DNA of 61,435 nucleotides from Myxococcales bacterium (GTDB taxonomy: Bacteria; Myxococcota_A; Polyangia; Polyangiales; Ga0077539), in contig JAUSAZ010000112.1 of the NCBI GenBank assembly GCA_030652255.1, forward strand, positions 133,907-195,341, given 5' to 3'. Of the stretch, positions 1 to 8,278 are shown piece after piece (the stretch's first letter is position 1; each line of letters opens with the position of its first letter). A program made the position numbers and the translations under genes. The notes beneath the pieces were generated by a model that searched no databases, was not told where the DNA came from, and saw only the letters and a list, made by a program, of their open reading frames with translations.

Positions 1-32
1 CCAGTGAGGGGGTAGGAGAAGGGCGCGCGAGA

Positions 33-1001
33 CTACGACGGTCCCGGCCGGCGGAGGGGGGCATCGCTCCCCTCCCGCGAATCGGGGGAGGATCGACCCG
101 CTCGATCTCCGGAGTCCGATGTGACGGCTCCCTCGAGCGCGCGCTGGTTGGCCTGGAAGGCCCCGTAGACGTGGTCCATGAAGGCGCGGATGCGGCTGTT
201 GTTGCGTAGCTCGGGCAGCGTGAGCACCCAGAGGTCGCGCGCCTCATCGGAGAGGCGAGCCCCCACGCGCACCAGCTCAGGGTCTGCGTCGCCGTCGAAG
301 CACGCCAGGAAGTAGACGCCGATGCCGGCGGAGATCGCGCGTCGGCGGACCGCGAAGTCGTCGGAGCGCAGCGCCACCCTCGCCCCCGGCGCGTGTCTGG
401 AGAGCCAGCCGTCGAACCAGCGCCCGTCGGAGCGCTCGTCCGCGTGGAGCCATGGGTAGTCTGCGAGGGTGGCGCCGGGGCCCATCCGCCCGACGAGCGC
501 TCGCGCCGCGTAGGCCTCGAAGTGCACCCGGCCGACGCGGCGGCCCACCAGGTGATCTCCCGGACGGTTGTCCAGACGCAGCGCCACGTCGGCCTCACGG
601 CGATGGAGCGAAGCGTGCTCGTTGCTCACGCCGACGGTCAGCTCCACCCGCGGATAGCGCTCGATGAAGCTCGAGAACACCTGTGGGAAACCAGCGAACA
701 GGAAGTCCACCGTCGACACGCGGAGCCGACCGCGGAGCTCGGCGTCGCGGCCCAGTATCCGTCCCTCGGTCACGTGAATCTCCGTCTCGAGGCGCACCGC
801 GGTCTCGGCGAGCTCGTCGCCGGCGGCCGTGGCGGAGAAGCCCTCGTCGGAGCGGTCGAAGAGCCGGACCCCCAGCGACTCCTCGACCTCCTTCAGTCGC
901 CGTCCGACGGTGGTCCGGGTGACCCCGAGGGTGGAAGCGGCGCCCGAGAGCGTCTTCTCACGGTGGATCGCCAGCACGTAGCGGAGGTCGTCCCAGTCCA
1001 T
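33..1001 (-). CDS. LysR family transcriptional regulator
   Basis: DNA-binding regulator of the LysR family. The N-terminal 60 residues form the winged helix-turn-helix (MDWDDLRYVL, then GAASTLGVTRTTVGRRLKEVEESLG). The remainder is the periplasmic-binding-protein-like effector domain. The chosen start is the Met that gives the family's usual opening MDWDDLR; an ATG 7 codons upstream (1022) is also open. The C-terminal 30 residues are Ser/Arg/Asp-rich and unlike the family. It is divergent from the reductase gene at 1076, so it probably controls that gene and the MBL hydrolase behind it, as is common for LysR genes. The inducer is unknown. Confidence 0.88.
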   Translation of the reverse strand: MDWDDLRYVLAIHREKTLSGAASTLGVTRTTVGRRLKEVEESLGVRLFDRSDEGFSATAAGDELAETAVRLETEIHVTEGRILGRDAELRGRLRVSTVDFLFAGFPQVFSSFIERYPRVELTVGVSNEHASLHRREADVALRLDNRPGDHLVGRRVGRVHFEAYAARALVGRMGPGATLADYPWLHADERSDGRWFDGWLSRHAPGARVALRSDDFAVRRRAISAGIGVYFLACFDGDADPELVRVGARLSDEARDLWVLTLPELRNNSRIRAFMDHVYGAFQANQRALEGAVTSDSGDRAGRSSPDSREGSDAPLRRPGPS

Positions 1002-1011
1002 CCGCACATTT

Positions 1012-1062
1012 TTGCACGCCACCGTCCCGAAGTCGTTCGTTGGTCGTCCGTTCTTGCACGCC
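1012..1062. promoter_or_regulatory. Direct repeat in divergent LysR/reductase promoter region
   Basis: TTGCACGCC occurs at 1012-1020 and again at 1054-1062 in the 74-base gap between the divergent LysR and reductase genes. The copies are 42 bases apart start to start, about four helical turns, so they would lie on the same face of the helix. This suits a regulator operator, but the link to the LysR protein is an inference. Confidence 0.35.
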
Positions 1063-1075
1063 TAGGGTTCAGCCC

Positions 1076-2065
1076 ATGAAGACCATCATGCAGAGCGGAT
1101 ACGGCGACCCGGAGCATGTTCTTGTGGAAGGCGAGGCGGAGGTGCCCACGCCCGGTGACGACGAGGTGCTCGTCCGGGTGCACGCGACGTCGGTGAACAC
1201 GCCGGACTGCATCGCGACGCGGGGGATCCCGTATGCGCTGCGTCTGGAGGTCGGCCTCCGGGCGCCCGTCTCGCCGGTCCGAGGCTCCGACGTCGCTGGC
1301 GTCGTGGTCGCGGTGGGTTCGCGCGTCACCGACTTCGCCCCCGGCGACGCCGTGTTCGGCTCGGTGTGGACGGGACGCTTCGAGCGCGACGCGTACGGTA
1401 CCTTCTGCGAGTACACGGTGGTCCCGGCCGCGCAGCTGGCGCACAAGCCGGCCGGGATCAGCTTCGACGAGAGCGCCGGCGCGGTGATGTCGGGCGTGAC
1501 GGCGCTGCTCGCCATGCGCGATGTCGCGGGCGTGCGGGCCGGTCAGAAGGTGCTCATCAACGGTGCGTCTGGAGGCCTGGGCACCTTTGCCGTGCAGATC
1601 GCGAGGGCCCTCGGCGCCGAGGTCACGGGCGTCTGCAGCACGCGAAACGTCGAACTCGTACGCTCGCTCGGGGCCCAGCACGTCATCGACTACACGCAGG
1701 CGAGCTACCCCGAGATGGACGCTCGCTACGACGTCGTCATGGACAACGTGATGAACCACCCCGCGTCGGTGAGCGCGGGCGTGCTCGCCGACGCGGGGGT
1801 GTTGCTGCTCAACAGCATCGGCGCCCACGAGTGGCTGGGGACGTTGCCGAGCATGGCGTTCGCGGCGCTGTTCAAGTCCAGGCGGTGGCGCACGATCCGG
1901 TTTGTCCCGTCGCGCAAGAACCTCGAGGACATCGGCGCGCTGCTTCAATCGGGCGCCGTGCGCGTGGTGATCGACCGGACCTATCCGCTCGCGGACGCGG
2001 GCAAGGCCGTGGCGCACATGCTGAGCCGACGCGCTCGAGGGCAGATCGCGATCCACGCCGCGTGA
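1076..2065 (+). CDS. Medium-chain NAD(P)-dependent dehydrogenase/quinone oxidoreductase-like protein
   Basis: A 329-residue member of the zinc-independent branch of the medium-chain dehydrogenase/reductase superfamily. The N-terminal GroES-like domain contains the catalytic-domain segment with VRGSDVAGVV. The Rossmann domain carries the nucleotide-binding run NGASGGLGTFAVQIA. The catalytic and structural zinc cysteines of true alcohol dehydrogenases are absent, which points to quinone- or enone-type reduction with NADPH. An ATG 12 codons upstream is open, but MKTIMQSGYGDP is the usual family start. It is followed after 32 bases by the MBL hydrolase, probably in one transcript under the divergent LysR regulator. 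The substrate is unknown. Confidence 0.88.
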   Translation: MKTIMQSGYGDPEHVLVEGEAEVPTPGDDEVLVRVHATSVNTPDCIATRGIPYALRLEVGLRAPVSPVRGSDVAGVVVAVGSRVTDFAPGDAVFGSVWTGRFERDAYGTFCEYTVVPAAQLAHKPAGISFDESAGAVMSGVTALLAMRDVAGVRAGQKVLINGASGGLGTFAVQIARALGAEVTGVCSTRNVELVRSLGAQHVIDYTQASYPEMDARYDVVMDNVMNHPASVSAGVLADAGVLLLNSIGAHEWLGTLPSMAFAALFKSRRWRTIRFVPSRKNLEDIGALLQSGAVRVVIDRTYPLADAGKAVAHMLSRRARGQIAIHAA

Positions 2066-2097
2066 GCGGGTTTTCTCCATCCTCGAAAGGCACAACG

Positions 2098-2838
2098 ATG
2101 ACCGCAAATACAATCATCCAGGTTCCCATCCTTCCCTTCGGGATGGTCAACTGTCACATCATCAAGGGCGACTCGGGCTGCGTGCTGGTGGACGCGGGCA
2201 CGCCTGGTTCGGAAGGCCGAATCGAAAAGGCACTCAGGGAGCAGGGGCTCTCCTTCGGCGACATCAGGCTGATCGTCATTACGCATGCCCACATGGATCA
2301 CGCAGGCTCGGCCGCGGCGCTGCGAAGGGCCACCGGAGCCCCGATCGTGGCCCACGAGGGCGACCTCCCGCACTACCGCCGTGAGGCGCGCATGACGTTC
2401 TGCCCCACCGGATGGGCCGGTCGGTATCTTCTGCGCCGAGGCATCATCCTGCGGCCCTATGAAGGGTTCCAGCCCGACATGCTGCTGCGCAGCGGCGAGA
2501 CCCTGGATCTGAGGCCGTACGGAGTCGAGGGCCGCGTCCTGCCGACGCTGGGGCATACCGCTGGCTCCGTCTCCATCGAGCTCGCCTCGCGGGAGGCCCT
2601 GGTGGGAGACCTCGTCTCCTCGGGAGTCCTCATGGGGGGACTCATCCGGACCGGGCGCGCCATCCGTCCTCCCTTCGAGGAGGCCCCTCGGACCGTGGGC
2701 GAGGCGCTGCAACGTCTGCTGGACTCGGGTGTCACGAGATTCTACCTGGGCCACGGCGACCCCCTGGGAGCCGAGGAGGTCCAACGCCACGCGCAGGCGC
2801 TGATGAGGCTGGGAACGCTCCAATCGGCGCTCGCCTGA
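2098..2838 (+). CDS. MBL-fold metallo-hydrolase
   Basis: A 246-residue metallo-beta-lactamase-fold hydrolase. The metal motif H-A-H-M-D-H lies at residues 63-68, with further ligands expected at GHTAGSV and at the GHGDP near the C terminus. The N terminus (VPILPFGMVNCHIIKG) matches glyoxalase II-like and quorum-quenching-like members rather than true beta-lactamases. There is no signal peptide, so it should be cytoplasmic. It follows the reductase gene closely on the same strand. The substrate cannot be read from the sequence. Confidence 0.87.
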   Translation: MTANTIIQVPILPFGMVNCHIIKGDSGCVLVDAGTPGSEGRIEKALREQGLSFGDIRLIVITHAHMDHAGSAAALRRATGAPIVAHEGDLPHYRREARMTFCPTGWAGRYLLRRGIILRPYEGFQPDMLLRSGETLDLRPYGVEGRVLPTLGHTAGSVSIELASREALVGDLVSSGVLMGGLIRTGRAIRPPFEEAPRTVGEALQRLLDSGVTRFYLGHGDPLGAEEVQRHAQALMRLGTLQSALA

Positions 2839-3485
2839 GTGGGTCTGGTGCGCCGGGGCGGTGGCTCCAGGCCGCTACCGTCGGCGTCGCCGCGATCGCT
2901 GCGTGGCGACCACGCCGCGCGCCGCCTCGGGCGCCCGCCGCGCCCACGTCGCAGTTCGTGACCTCCGTCGGTGCGACGTCGACCAGCGACTCGTCGATCG
3001 TCGGCTCACCTCCGTCTTCGCCGTTCACCGCGGCGTCGTCCTCCCCCGCGCCGACATCGTCGCTCGCCCCTGCGTCGTCGCCAGCGACCCCGCCGTCCCT
3101 CGGACCCACGGCGTCCGCGGGCGCTCCCGCGTCGCCGACCATGGGCCCGCCGTCCCGCAGCGGCGCCAAGGCGGCGTCCCGGGAGTTCCTGCCAACGCTC
3201 GCGGGACCGGGTACTACGGGTCAGGGGGTTCTCTTGACCCCGAGCGAATCCGCGCCGACGACGGTGCCCCGTTGGTCCACCTACTGGTCTACTGCGACGA
3301 GTGTGTGTTGATGACCACGATCCACTCGGCGTCCGCATCATCGAGCCCGCCGGAGCTTGGGACGTACGGGAACACCACGGCGTCGTCGGTGCAGGTTGAA
3401 AGGTGCGGCGAGTTGATCGCGCCTGCGGGTGTGGCGGATGCGCGCCGCGCTGACGTCGCGACGTGGGCCCGATTGGCCGTTGGGC
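2839..3485 (-). pseudogene. Gene-poor stretch with possible decayed lipoprotein
   Basis: No convincing intact gene is visible in these 647 bases. On the minus strand, about 3160 down to 2950 reads as an Asp/Ala/Gly-rich segment (for example DAGASDDVGAGEDD). It resembles the linkers of intact lipoproteins elsewhere in the window. A separate minus-strand piece at about 3480-3289 ends TDDAVVFPYVPSSGG...WIVVINTH followed by a stop, and looks protein-like. No start, lipobox or shared frame joins them. This is either a decayed lipoprotein gene or chance open frames in GC-rich DNA. Confidence 0.25.
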
Positions 3486-3884
3486 TTAGTTGAAGTGGTG
3501 GGGCTGTGACACCGGAACGTCCCGAACCGACTCCCCCGGCACCCGGCGTGCGCCCTCGGTCTCCCGTAGCGCATCGAGCACCGCCTGGAGGTGGGCCCGC
3601 GCCTGCTGTTGGGGAATGTACCCGGCCTCGATCTCCAGCTCGGCGAGCGCCAGCGGCGTCATCTCGCGGATCGCCCACTTCACGGTCTGCGTGTCCGCGA
3701 GGCTGAGCGTGTGGTCGATGATCTCCAGGCCCATCTTCGCGGCGACGATGGCCACGAGGCCGGGGCTCACGGCCTCACGAGCCCACTGGTTTTCCTTCGC
3801 GTCGGGCCCGGCGAACCAGGCGATGTCGCGCGTGATGTCCTGGCGAGAAGCAGACGGCGAGCCGTCGTCGGGTCGGGTGGTCAT
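3486..3884 (-). CDS. Hypothetical protein, about 132 residues
   Basis: Not recognised. The start is set by a strong AGGAGG seven bases before the ATG at 3884 (minus strand). A longer open frame exists upstream but lacks a better ribosome site. The body is mostly helical in character (VSPGLVAIVAAKMGLEIIDHTLSLADTQTVKWAIREM), ending in a charged, Pro/His-containing tail. There is no signal peptide, membrane helix or cysteine motif, so it is likely cytoplasmic. It stands alone between a poor stretch and the Uma2 gene. Confidence 0.6.
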   Translation of the reverse strand: MTTRPDDGSPSASRQDITRDIAWFAGPDAKENQWAREAVSPGLVAIVAAKMGLEIIDHTLSLADTQTVKWAIREMTPLALAELEIEAGYIPQQQARAHLQAVLDALRETEGARRVPGESVRDVPVSQPHHFN

Positions 3885-4147
3885 GCGGTGAACCTCCTGT
3901 GAGACGACGAGAGCCACGAAGGGCCTCGTCATCCCAAGCAGAAGCACCGGGCGACGAGCGTCAAGCGCGCCCGATCGCTCGGACGAGTGTTGGTCTGCCT
4001 CGCTCCACCTCGGCGGGCCCATGAGCTGGTCCTCCTATTGGTGCGGGCACGACCGGCGGGTGGTGTGCTCGCGGCGCATCGGTAAACCACTGGCACGGCG
4101 CCGGGAGAGCCTCGCCGGGCTCTGGGCCCGCTGACGGCTACGGGTGA

Positions 4148-4747
4148 TCAGAGGGCCCAGAGCCCCGCGAGGTCGAGCTCCACCGCGTCGAAGGGCTCGG
4201 CGCGCACCACGGCGTCGCCCCAGAACGTCGCCACCAGCAGCCACCCCAGGTCGTGGCGGCGCAGCACCTCGACGCTGCGCAGCGTCGGAGACACCAGCCA
4301 CACGTGGCCGACGCCCTCGCGGCGGTAGATGTCCAGCTTGCGGCCGCGGTCGACCTCCTCCGTCGAGGGGGACAGCACCTCGCAGCACCAGTCCGGCGCG
4401 AGGGTCGCCGCGACGTCATCCATGAACCCACCGGGCACCCGCTCGCGCCGCCACCCGGCGAGGTCGGGCACCACGATGTCCGGCCGCGACCCGAGGTGCA
4501 GCTCCGGCTCGTCGAGGATGATCCACCCGCCCGGGTCGCCCTCTCCCGGATCGTCGAAGCCGACGAGGCGAGTGCCCAACCGGGACGCGGAGCGAGCGTG
4601 CCGCAGCCGCGGCCGGGGCATGAGCGACAGCTCCCCGTCGATGATCTCCGCCACGAGGTGCTCCGGGGCGTTGCGGTAGCCCTCCACCACGTCGGGCGCG
4701 AGGTTGGGAAACTCCGGGTCGAGGGTGCGTGCAGCGTCGCCAGACAT
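4148..4747 (-). CDS. Uma2 family (DUF820) endonuclease-like protein
   Basis: A 199-residue protein of the Uma2/DUF820 family, which has a PD-(D/E)xK nuclease fold. Visible family features are RPDIVVPDLAGWR (the PD strand), CCEVLSPST (the E-x strand), RGRKLDIYRREGVGHVWLVSP, and an N-terminal Glu-rich helix (ELSLMPRPR). The family is common in cyanobacteria and myxobacteria, and its biological role is poorly known. The gene is followed on the same strand by no obvious partner. The 5' neighbour, a large surface protein, ends 10 bases upstream of its start. Confidence 0.82.
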   Translation of the reverse strand: MSGDAARTLDPEFPNLAPDVVEGYRNAPEHLVAEIIDGELSLMPRPRLRHARSASRLGTRLVGFDDPGEGDPGGWIILDEPELHLGSRPDIVVPDLAGWRRERVPGGFMDDVAATLAPDWCCEVLSPSTEEVDRGRKLDIYRREGVGHVWLVSPTLRSVEVLRRHDLGWLLVATFWGDAVVRAEPFDAVELDLAGLWAL

Positions 4748-4756
4748 GCCCGCACG

Positions 4757-7117
4757 TTAGCCCGACTGGCGCACCGCCGCGCGCTTCCGCCGTCGCACCC
4801 CCAGCGCCACCGCGCCCAGCAGCATCCAAGCCCCTCCACCCATCGCCCCGCCGCCGCTGCCCACCACGCCGCAGCCGCAGCCCGATCCGCCCGCGTCCGT
4901 CGTCGGCCCTCCGCGGATCAGCCGCACCGCGTCCTCCGTCGGCACCAGCCGCGGGCGCTCGTCGGCCACCACCACCTCCGCCGCGCGCACCATCTCCACC
5001 CGCAGCTCGACCGGCGCGGGGTCGGCGCTCTCGGGCTCTCCCACCACGCGCGCCCGCACCTCCACCCGGTGCTCGCCCTCCATCGCGAAGGTCGGCGCCG
5101 TCACGTCGAGCCACGGCCCGGGCGCCCACCGCGACCAGGTCATCCCGTCGACCCGCGTCGCGTACTCGTGCGCCTGCGCGCTCACCGCCGACGCGCCCGG
5201 CGCCACGCGCACCCGCACCCGCGCGGTGTCGCTCACCGGGTCGACGCCCAGCACGCTCGCGTCCGTCTCCGCGACCGCCACGCTCGGCATCGCCGCCCGC
5301 CGGTACCGCAGGTCCATGAACAACCCCAGGAACCTCGACCCGCCCTCCTCCACGGCGCGCAGCCCGCCCTCCGGCAGCTCGATGGCCACCGTCCCCACGG
5401 GCATCCCCATGGCGCCGGGCACCGGAATCGACGGGATCGCGATCGTCGGAATGCTCCCCGCGAGCATCCCCACGGCGGTGCCCAGCAGCGCGTCGAAGGA
5501 CACCGCCAGCCGCGCCGTCGGGTCGCTCACCAGCGCCGACCCCGTCACCACCGTCGCCGCCGTGGTCACCCGCCCGAGGGACGGCCGCAGTCCCCCCGCG
5601 TCGCGCTGCAGCGTGAGCGGCGCCGTCACGTCCGTGGTCACCGTCAGCGCCCGCACGTAGCGCTCCTCGGACCACACCATCACGTCGAGCGCGAGCCGTT
5701 CGAAGCGCAGCGTGAGCGCGGGGTTGACCCCCGGCGTCATGGTCACCGTCGGCGGGCGCTGCGGCCGCAGCACCAGCGCGACGGGCCCCGACGCCGACGG
5801 AAACAGGATGTTGCGCAGCGACGGGACGATCACCGAGAAGGTCCCCGAGGTGAGCTGCTGCGACAGCGAGCTGGTCACCCCGAGGCAGAAGGTGCCCGCG
5901 TCCCAGAGCTGGAAGAGCGCGTGGTTGAGGAAGGTCTCGGAGAGGCCCACCGCGAGGTCGGACACCCGCGCGCCCCCCGGCGCCTCGTTCTGCCGCAGCG
6001 CCGCCCACTGCGGGATCTCCGCCACCGGGGGCTCCATCATCCGCGGCACGCAGCTGTTGTGGCCCAGCGACTGCGCCACCCCGAACACGTTGAGGGTCAT
6101 CCCCTGCGCCGTCACCTCGGCGTCGTGCGCCGCGTCGCCCGCCGCGATCACCAGCGCCGACTGCGCGCGCACCCCGGGGCTTACCGAGGCCAGTAATCCC
6201 CCCACGTTGCCCGCGAGCTCGACCCCCAGCAGCGACGGCACCAGCGCGTTGTCCGTGTACCGGCAGCGGGTCCCGTCCGCCCGCGTCCCCGTCGGGCACC
6301 CCGGCGGCGTCGGCATCGAGGTCTGGCTGAGGGCGTCCTGGATGGGCCCGAGCGCCCCGCCGAGGGCCCCGCGGAAGGCCCCGCTGATGGTGCCGCGCAG
6401 CACCGGGAGCAGCCCGCAGAGCCCGCCGCCCGAGCAGCCCACCCAGGCGTCGTCGAAGCCCTCGCCGGGCGTCTCCTCGACCACCTCCCGCGCCCCCATC
6501 GAGGGCACCAGCTCGGCCCGGAAGTAGTTGCGCCGCTCGGGGTGCGTGTCGCGCCGGATGGCGATCGCCGTCCGCAGCCCGATGTACCGCCGCGCCCCGC
6601 GCGCGGTGTCGATGGTGAGCGTGGTGTCGATGCCGTCGGCGCACCCGCCGCACATGCTGTTGCAGAACAGCGTGCACGTCCGCAGGGGAATCTCCCCCCG
6701 GATGCCGATGCGCGCCCGCACCTCGATGCGGTCGGGCGCCACGAAGAACAGCTCCAGCGGCGGCGGCGACGTGGGCAGCACCAGGTCGAGCCCGCAGGTA
6801 CCGCCGCGGCACACCACGTAGCGCCCCACGCCGAAGTCCCCGGTGACCACCGGGATGGGCAGTCTCCCCCCGGTGGCGCCCAGCAGCAGGTCGCCCCCGA
6901 GCTGCGACACGTTGCGCAGGCCCTGGTCGGTCACCCGCACCTGAAGCGCCCGCCCGACGCGTGTCTCCGGCGTCACGGGATAGCCCCCCGCGATGGGCCC
7001 GAGCCCGGTGCCCGCGCACGACGAGCAGCCCCCGCCGCTGCACCCGGCGACCACCATGGCCATCACCATCAACCGAAGCAGCGAGACCACCTCGGCGAGC
7101 GTCACGGGTGTACCCAT
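4757..7117 (-). CDS. Large lipoprotein with MYXO-CTERM-like tail
   Basis: A 786-residue exported protein of unknown function. The N terminus is hydrophobic and ends in a lipobox (MVVAGCSGGG, Cys at residue 26). It is followed by closely spaced Cys residues (GCSSCAG). The C terminus has a MYXO-CTERM-like tag: GSGCGCG, a Gly-rich spacer, the helix AWMLLGAVALGV, then RRRKR. The middle has scattered Cys pairs (CTLFCNSMCGGC, CRGGTC) and a beta-rich character with many long Val/Thr strands, but no domain that I recognise. A fibronectin-like stretch lies at about residues 630-730. It is probably anchored at the outer membrane or cell surface. Carrying both a lipobox and a C-terminal sorting tag is unusual. 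Confidence 0.75.
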   Translation of the reverse strand: MGTPVTLAEVVSLLRLMVMAMVVAGCSGGGCSSCAGTGLGPIAGGYPVTPETRVGRALQVRVTDQGLRNVSQLGGDLLLGATGGRLPIPVVTGDFGVGRYVVCRGGTCGLDLVLPTSPPPLELFFVAPDRIEVRARIGIRGEIPLRTCTLFCNSMCGGCADGIDTTLTIDTARGARRYIGLRTAIAIRRDTHPERRNYFRAELVPSMGAREVVEETPGEGFDDAWVGCSGGGLCGLLPVLRGTISGAFRGALGGALGPIQDALSQTSMPTPPGCPTGTRADGTRCRYTDNALVPSLLGVELAGNVGGLLASVSPGVRAQSALVIAAGDAAHDAEVTAQGMTLNVFGVAQSLGHNSCVPRMMEPPVAEIPQWAALRQNEAPGGARVSDLAVGLSETFLNHALFQLWDAGTFCLGVTSSLSQQLTSGTFSVIVPSLRNILFPSASGPVALVLRPQRPPTVTMTPGVNPALTLRFERLALDVMVWSEERYVRALTVTTDVTAPLTLQRDAGGLRPSLGRVTTAATVVTGSALVSDPTARLAVSFDALLGTAVGMLAGSIPTIAIPSIPVPGAMGMPVGTVAIELPEGGLRAVEEGGSRFLGLFMDLRYRRAAMPSVAVAETDASVLGVDPVSDTARVRVRVAPGASAVSAQAHEYATRVDGMTWSRWAPGPWLDVTAPTFAMEGEHRVEVRARVVGEPESADPAPVELRVEMVRAAEVVVADERPRLVPTEDAVRLIRGGPTTDAGGSGCGCGVVGSGGGAMGGGAWMLLGAVALGVRRRKRAAVRQSG

Positions 7118-7209
7118 AGGACAGACTGCGTATCACGGACCGCCCCCGGCCCGGCGGTGACGCCACCCTCGCCATCTGATAGGCGTCTCAACCCGGAAGG
7201 CACCCTCCG

Positions 7210-8223
7210 ATGTACCCCACCCGCTTCGACTCCCTGCGCGACCTCACGAAGCTCCCCTGGTTCGAGCTGCGCGACGGGCGCGTGGTGGTGAGCGACCCCT
7301 CCGTCGGCACCGCCATCGACACGCACACGCACCTCGCGCTGTCCTTCGTGCGCGCCAACCAGGTCGACCTCCAGCGCGGCCACGCGCAGACCGAGCACTA
7401 CCTCCCGGCCGACCGCGCCTTCGACCTCGACGTCTACGTCAACAAGAACTTCCTCCCGCCCGACCTGCACCGCATGGAGCGCGACCTCTCCCTCGGCGCC
7501 CTCACCGGCGGCGGCATGCGCGCGACGCACACGGTGCCCAACCTCACCCGCGAGATGGGCGAGCTCCAGGTCGCCCAGTCGGTGCTGCTCCCCATCGACT
7601 GGCCCGTGCTCTCCGACAACGCCACCACCTGGCTCGACGCCATCCGCGGCGACCAGCGGCTCATCGGCTTCGGCTCCGTGCACCCCTACAACCCCCGCAT
7701 GGAGGCGACGCTCGACCGGCAGATCGCCCTCGGCGCCCGCGGCATCAAGGTGCACCCCGCGGTGCAGCTCGTGCGCCCCGACGACGGCCGCGCGATGAAG
7801 CTCTATCGGCTCTGCGGCGAGCGCGACATCCCGGTGTTCTGGCACTGCGGCCCGGTCGACATCGAGCCCCCCATCGGGCGCTACCTCTCGCAGGTGCGAC
7901 ACTACGAGAAGGCCATCGCCGAAAACCCCCGCACCACCTTCGTGCTCGGCCACTCCGGCGCGCTCCAGATGGACACCGCCATCGGCTACGCGAAGCGCTA
8001 CCCCAACGTGTGGCTGGAGATCGCCTCGCAGTCGCTCAGCAACGTGCGCCGCCTGGTCGAGCAGGCCCCCGCCGACCGCGTGATGTTCGGCACCGACTGG
8101 CCCTTCTATCACCAGGCCATCGGGCTCGCGAAGGTGTTCATCGCCACCGAAGGGGACGACGCCGCCCGCCGCGCGCTGCTCCGCGGCAACGCCGCCCGCC
8201 TGCTCCAGCTCGACCGCGCGTGA
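7210..8223 (+). CDS. Amidohydrolase family (TIM-barrel) metal-dependent hydrolase
   Basis: A 337-residue protein of the amidohydrolase-2 superfamily. Metal-binding positions are visible as DTHTH (residues 37-41), KVHPAV, WHCGP, LGHSGA and FGTDWPF (Asp 296, the usual catalytic Asp). There is no signal peptide, so it is cytoplasmic. GGAAGG lies about ten bases before the ATG. Members hydrolyse or decarboxylate cyclic or aromatic substrates; the exact reaction is not predictable. The lipoprotein gene 55 bases downstream runs the same way. Confidence 0.85.
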   Translation: MYPTRFDSLRDLTKLPWFELRDGRVVVSDPSVGTAIDTHTHLALSFVRANQVDLQRGHAQTEHYLPADRAFDLDVYVNKNFLPPDLHRMERDLSLGALTGGGMRATHTVPNLTREMGELQVAQSVLLPIDWPVLSDNATTWLDAIRGDQRLIGFGSVHPYNPRMEATLDRQIALGARGIKVHPAVQLVRPDDGRAMKLYRLCGERDIPVFWHCGPVDIEPPIGRYLSQVRHYEKAIAENPRTTFVLGHSGALQMDTAIGYAKRYPNVWLEIASQSLSNVRRLVEQAPADRVMFGTDWPFYHQAIGLAKVFIATEGDDAARRALLRGNAARLLQLDRA

Positions 8224-8278
8224 CCCCCGCCCGCCTTGCACCCGCGCGCCCGCTGTGAGCCTCCTATCGATCGCCCCG

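Noticed and set aside
893..2113. A 406-codon minus-strand frame across the reductase gene
   Set aside because: No recognised motif. It overlaps two genes that have clear family signatures.
4416..7175. A 919-codon open frame on the minus strand over the doubly-tagged protein and the Uma2 gene
   Set aside because: It is out of frame with both real genes and is Gly/Arg/Ala-rich low-complexity sequence of the sort expected from GC-rich codons.
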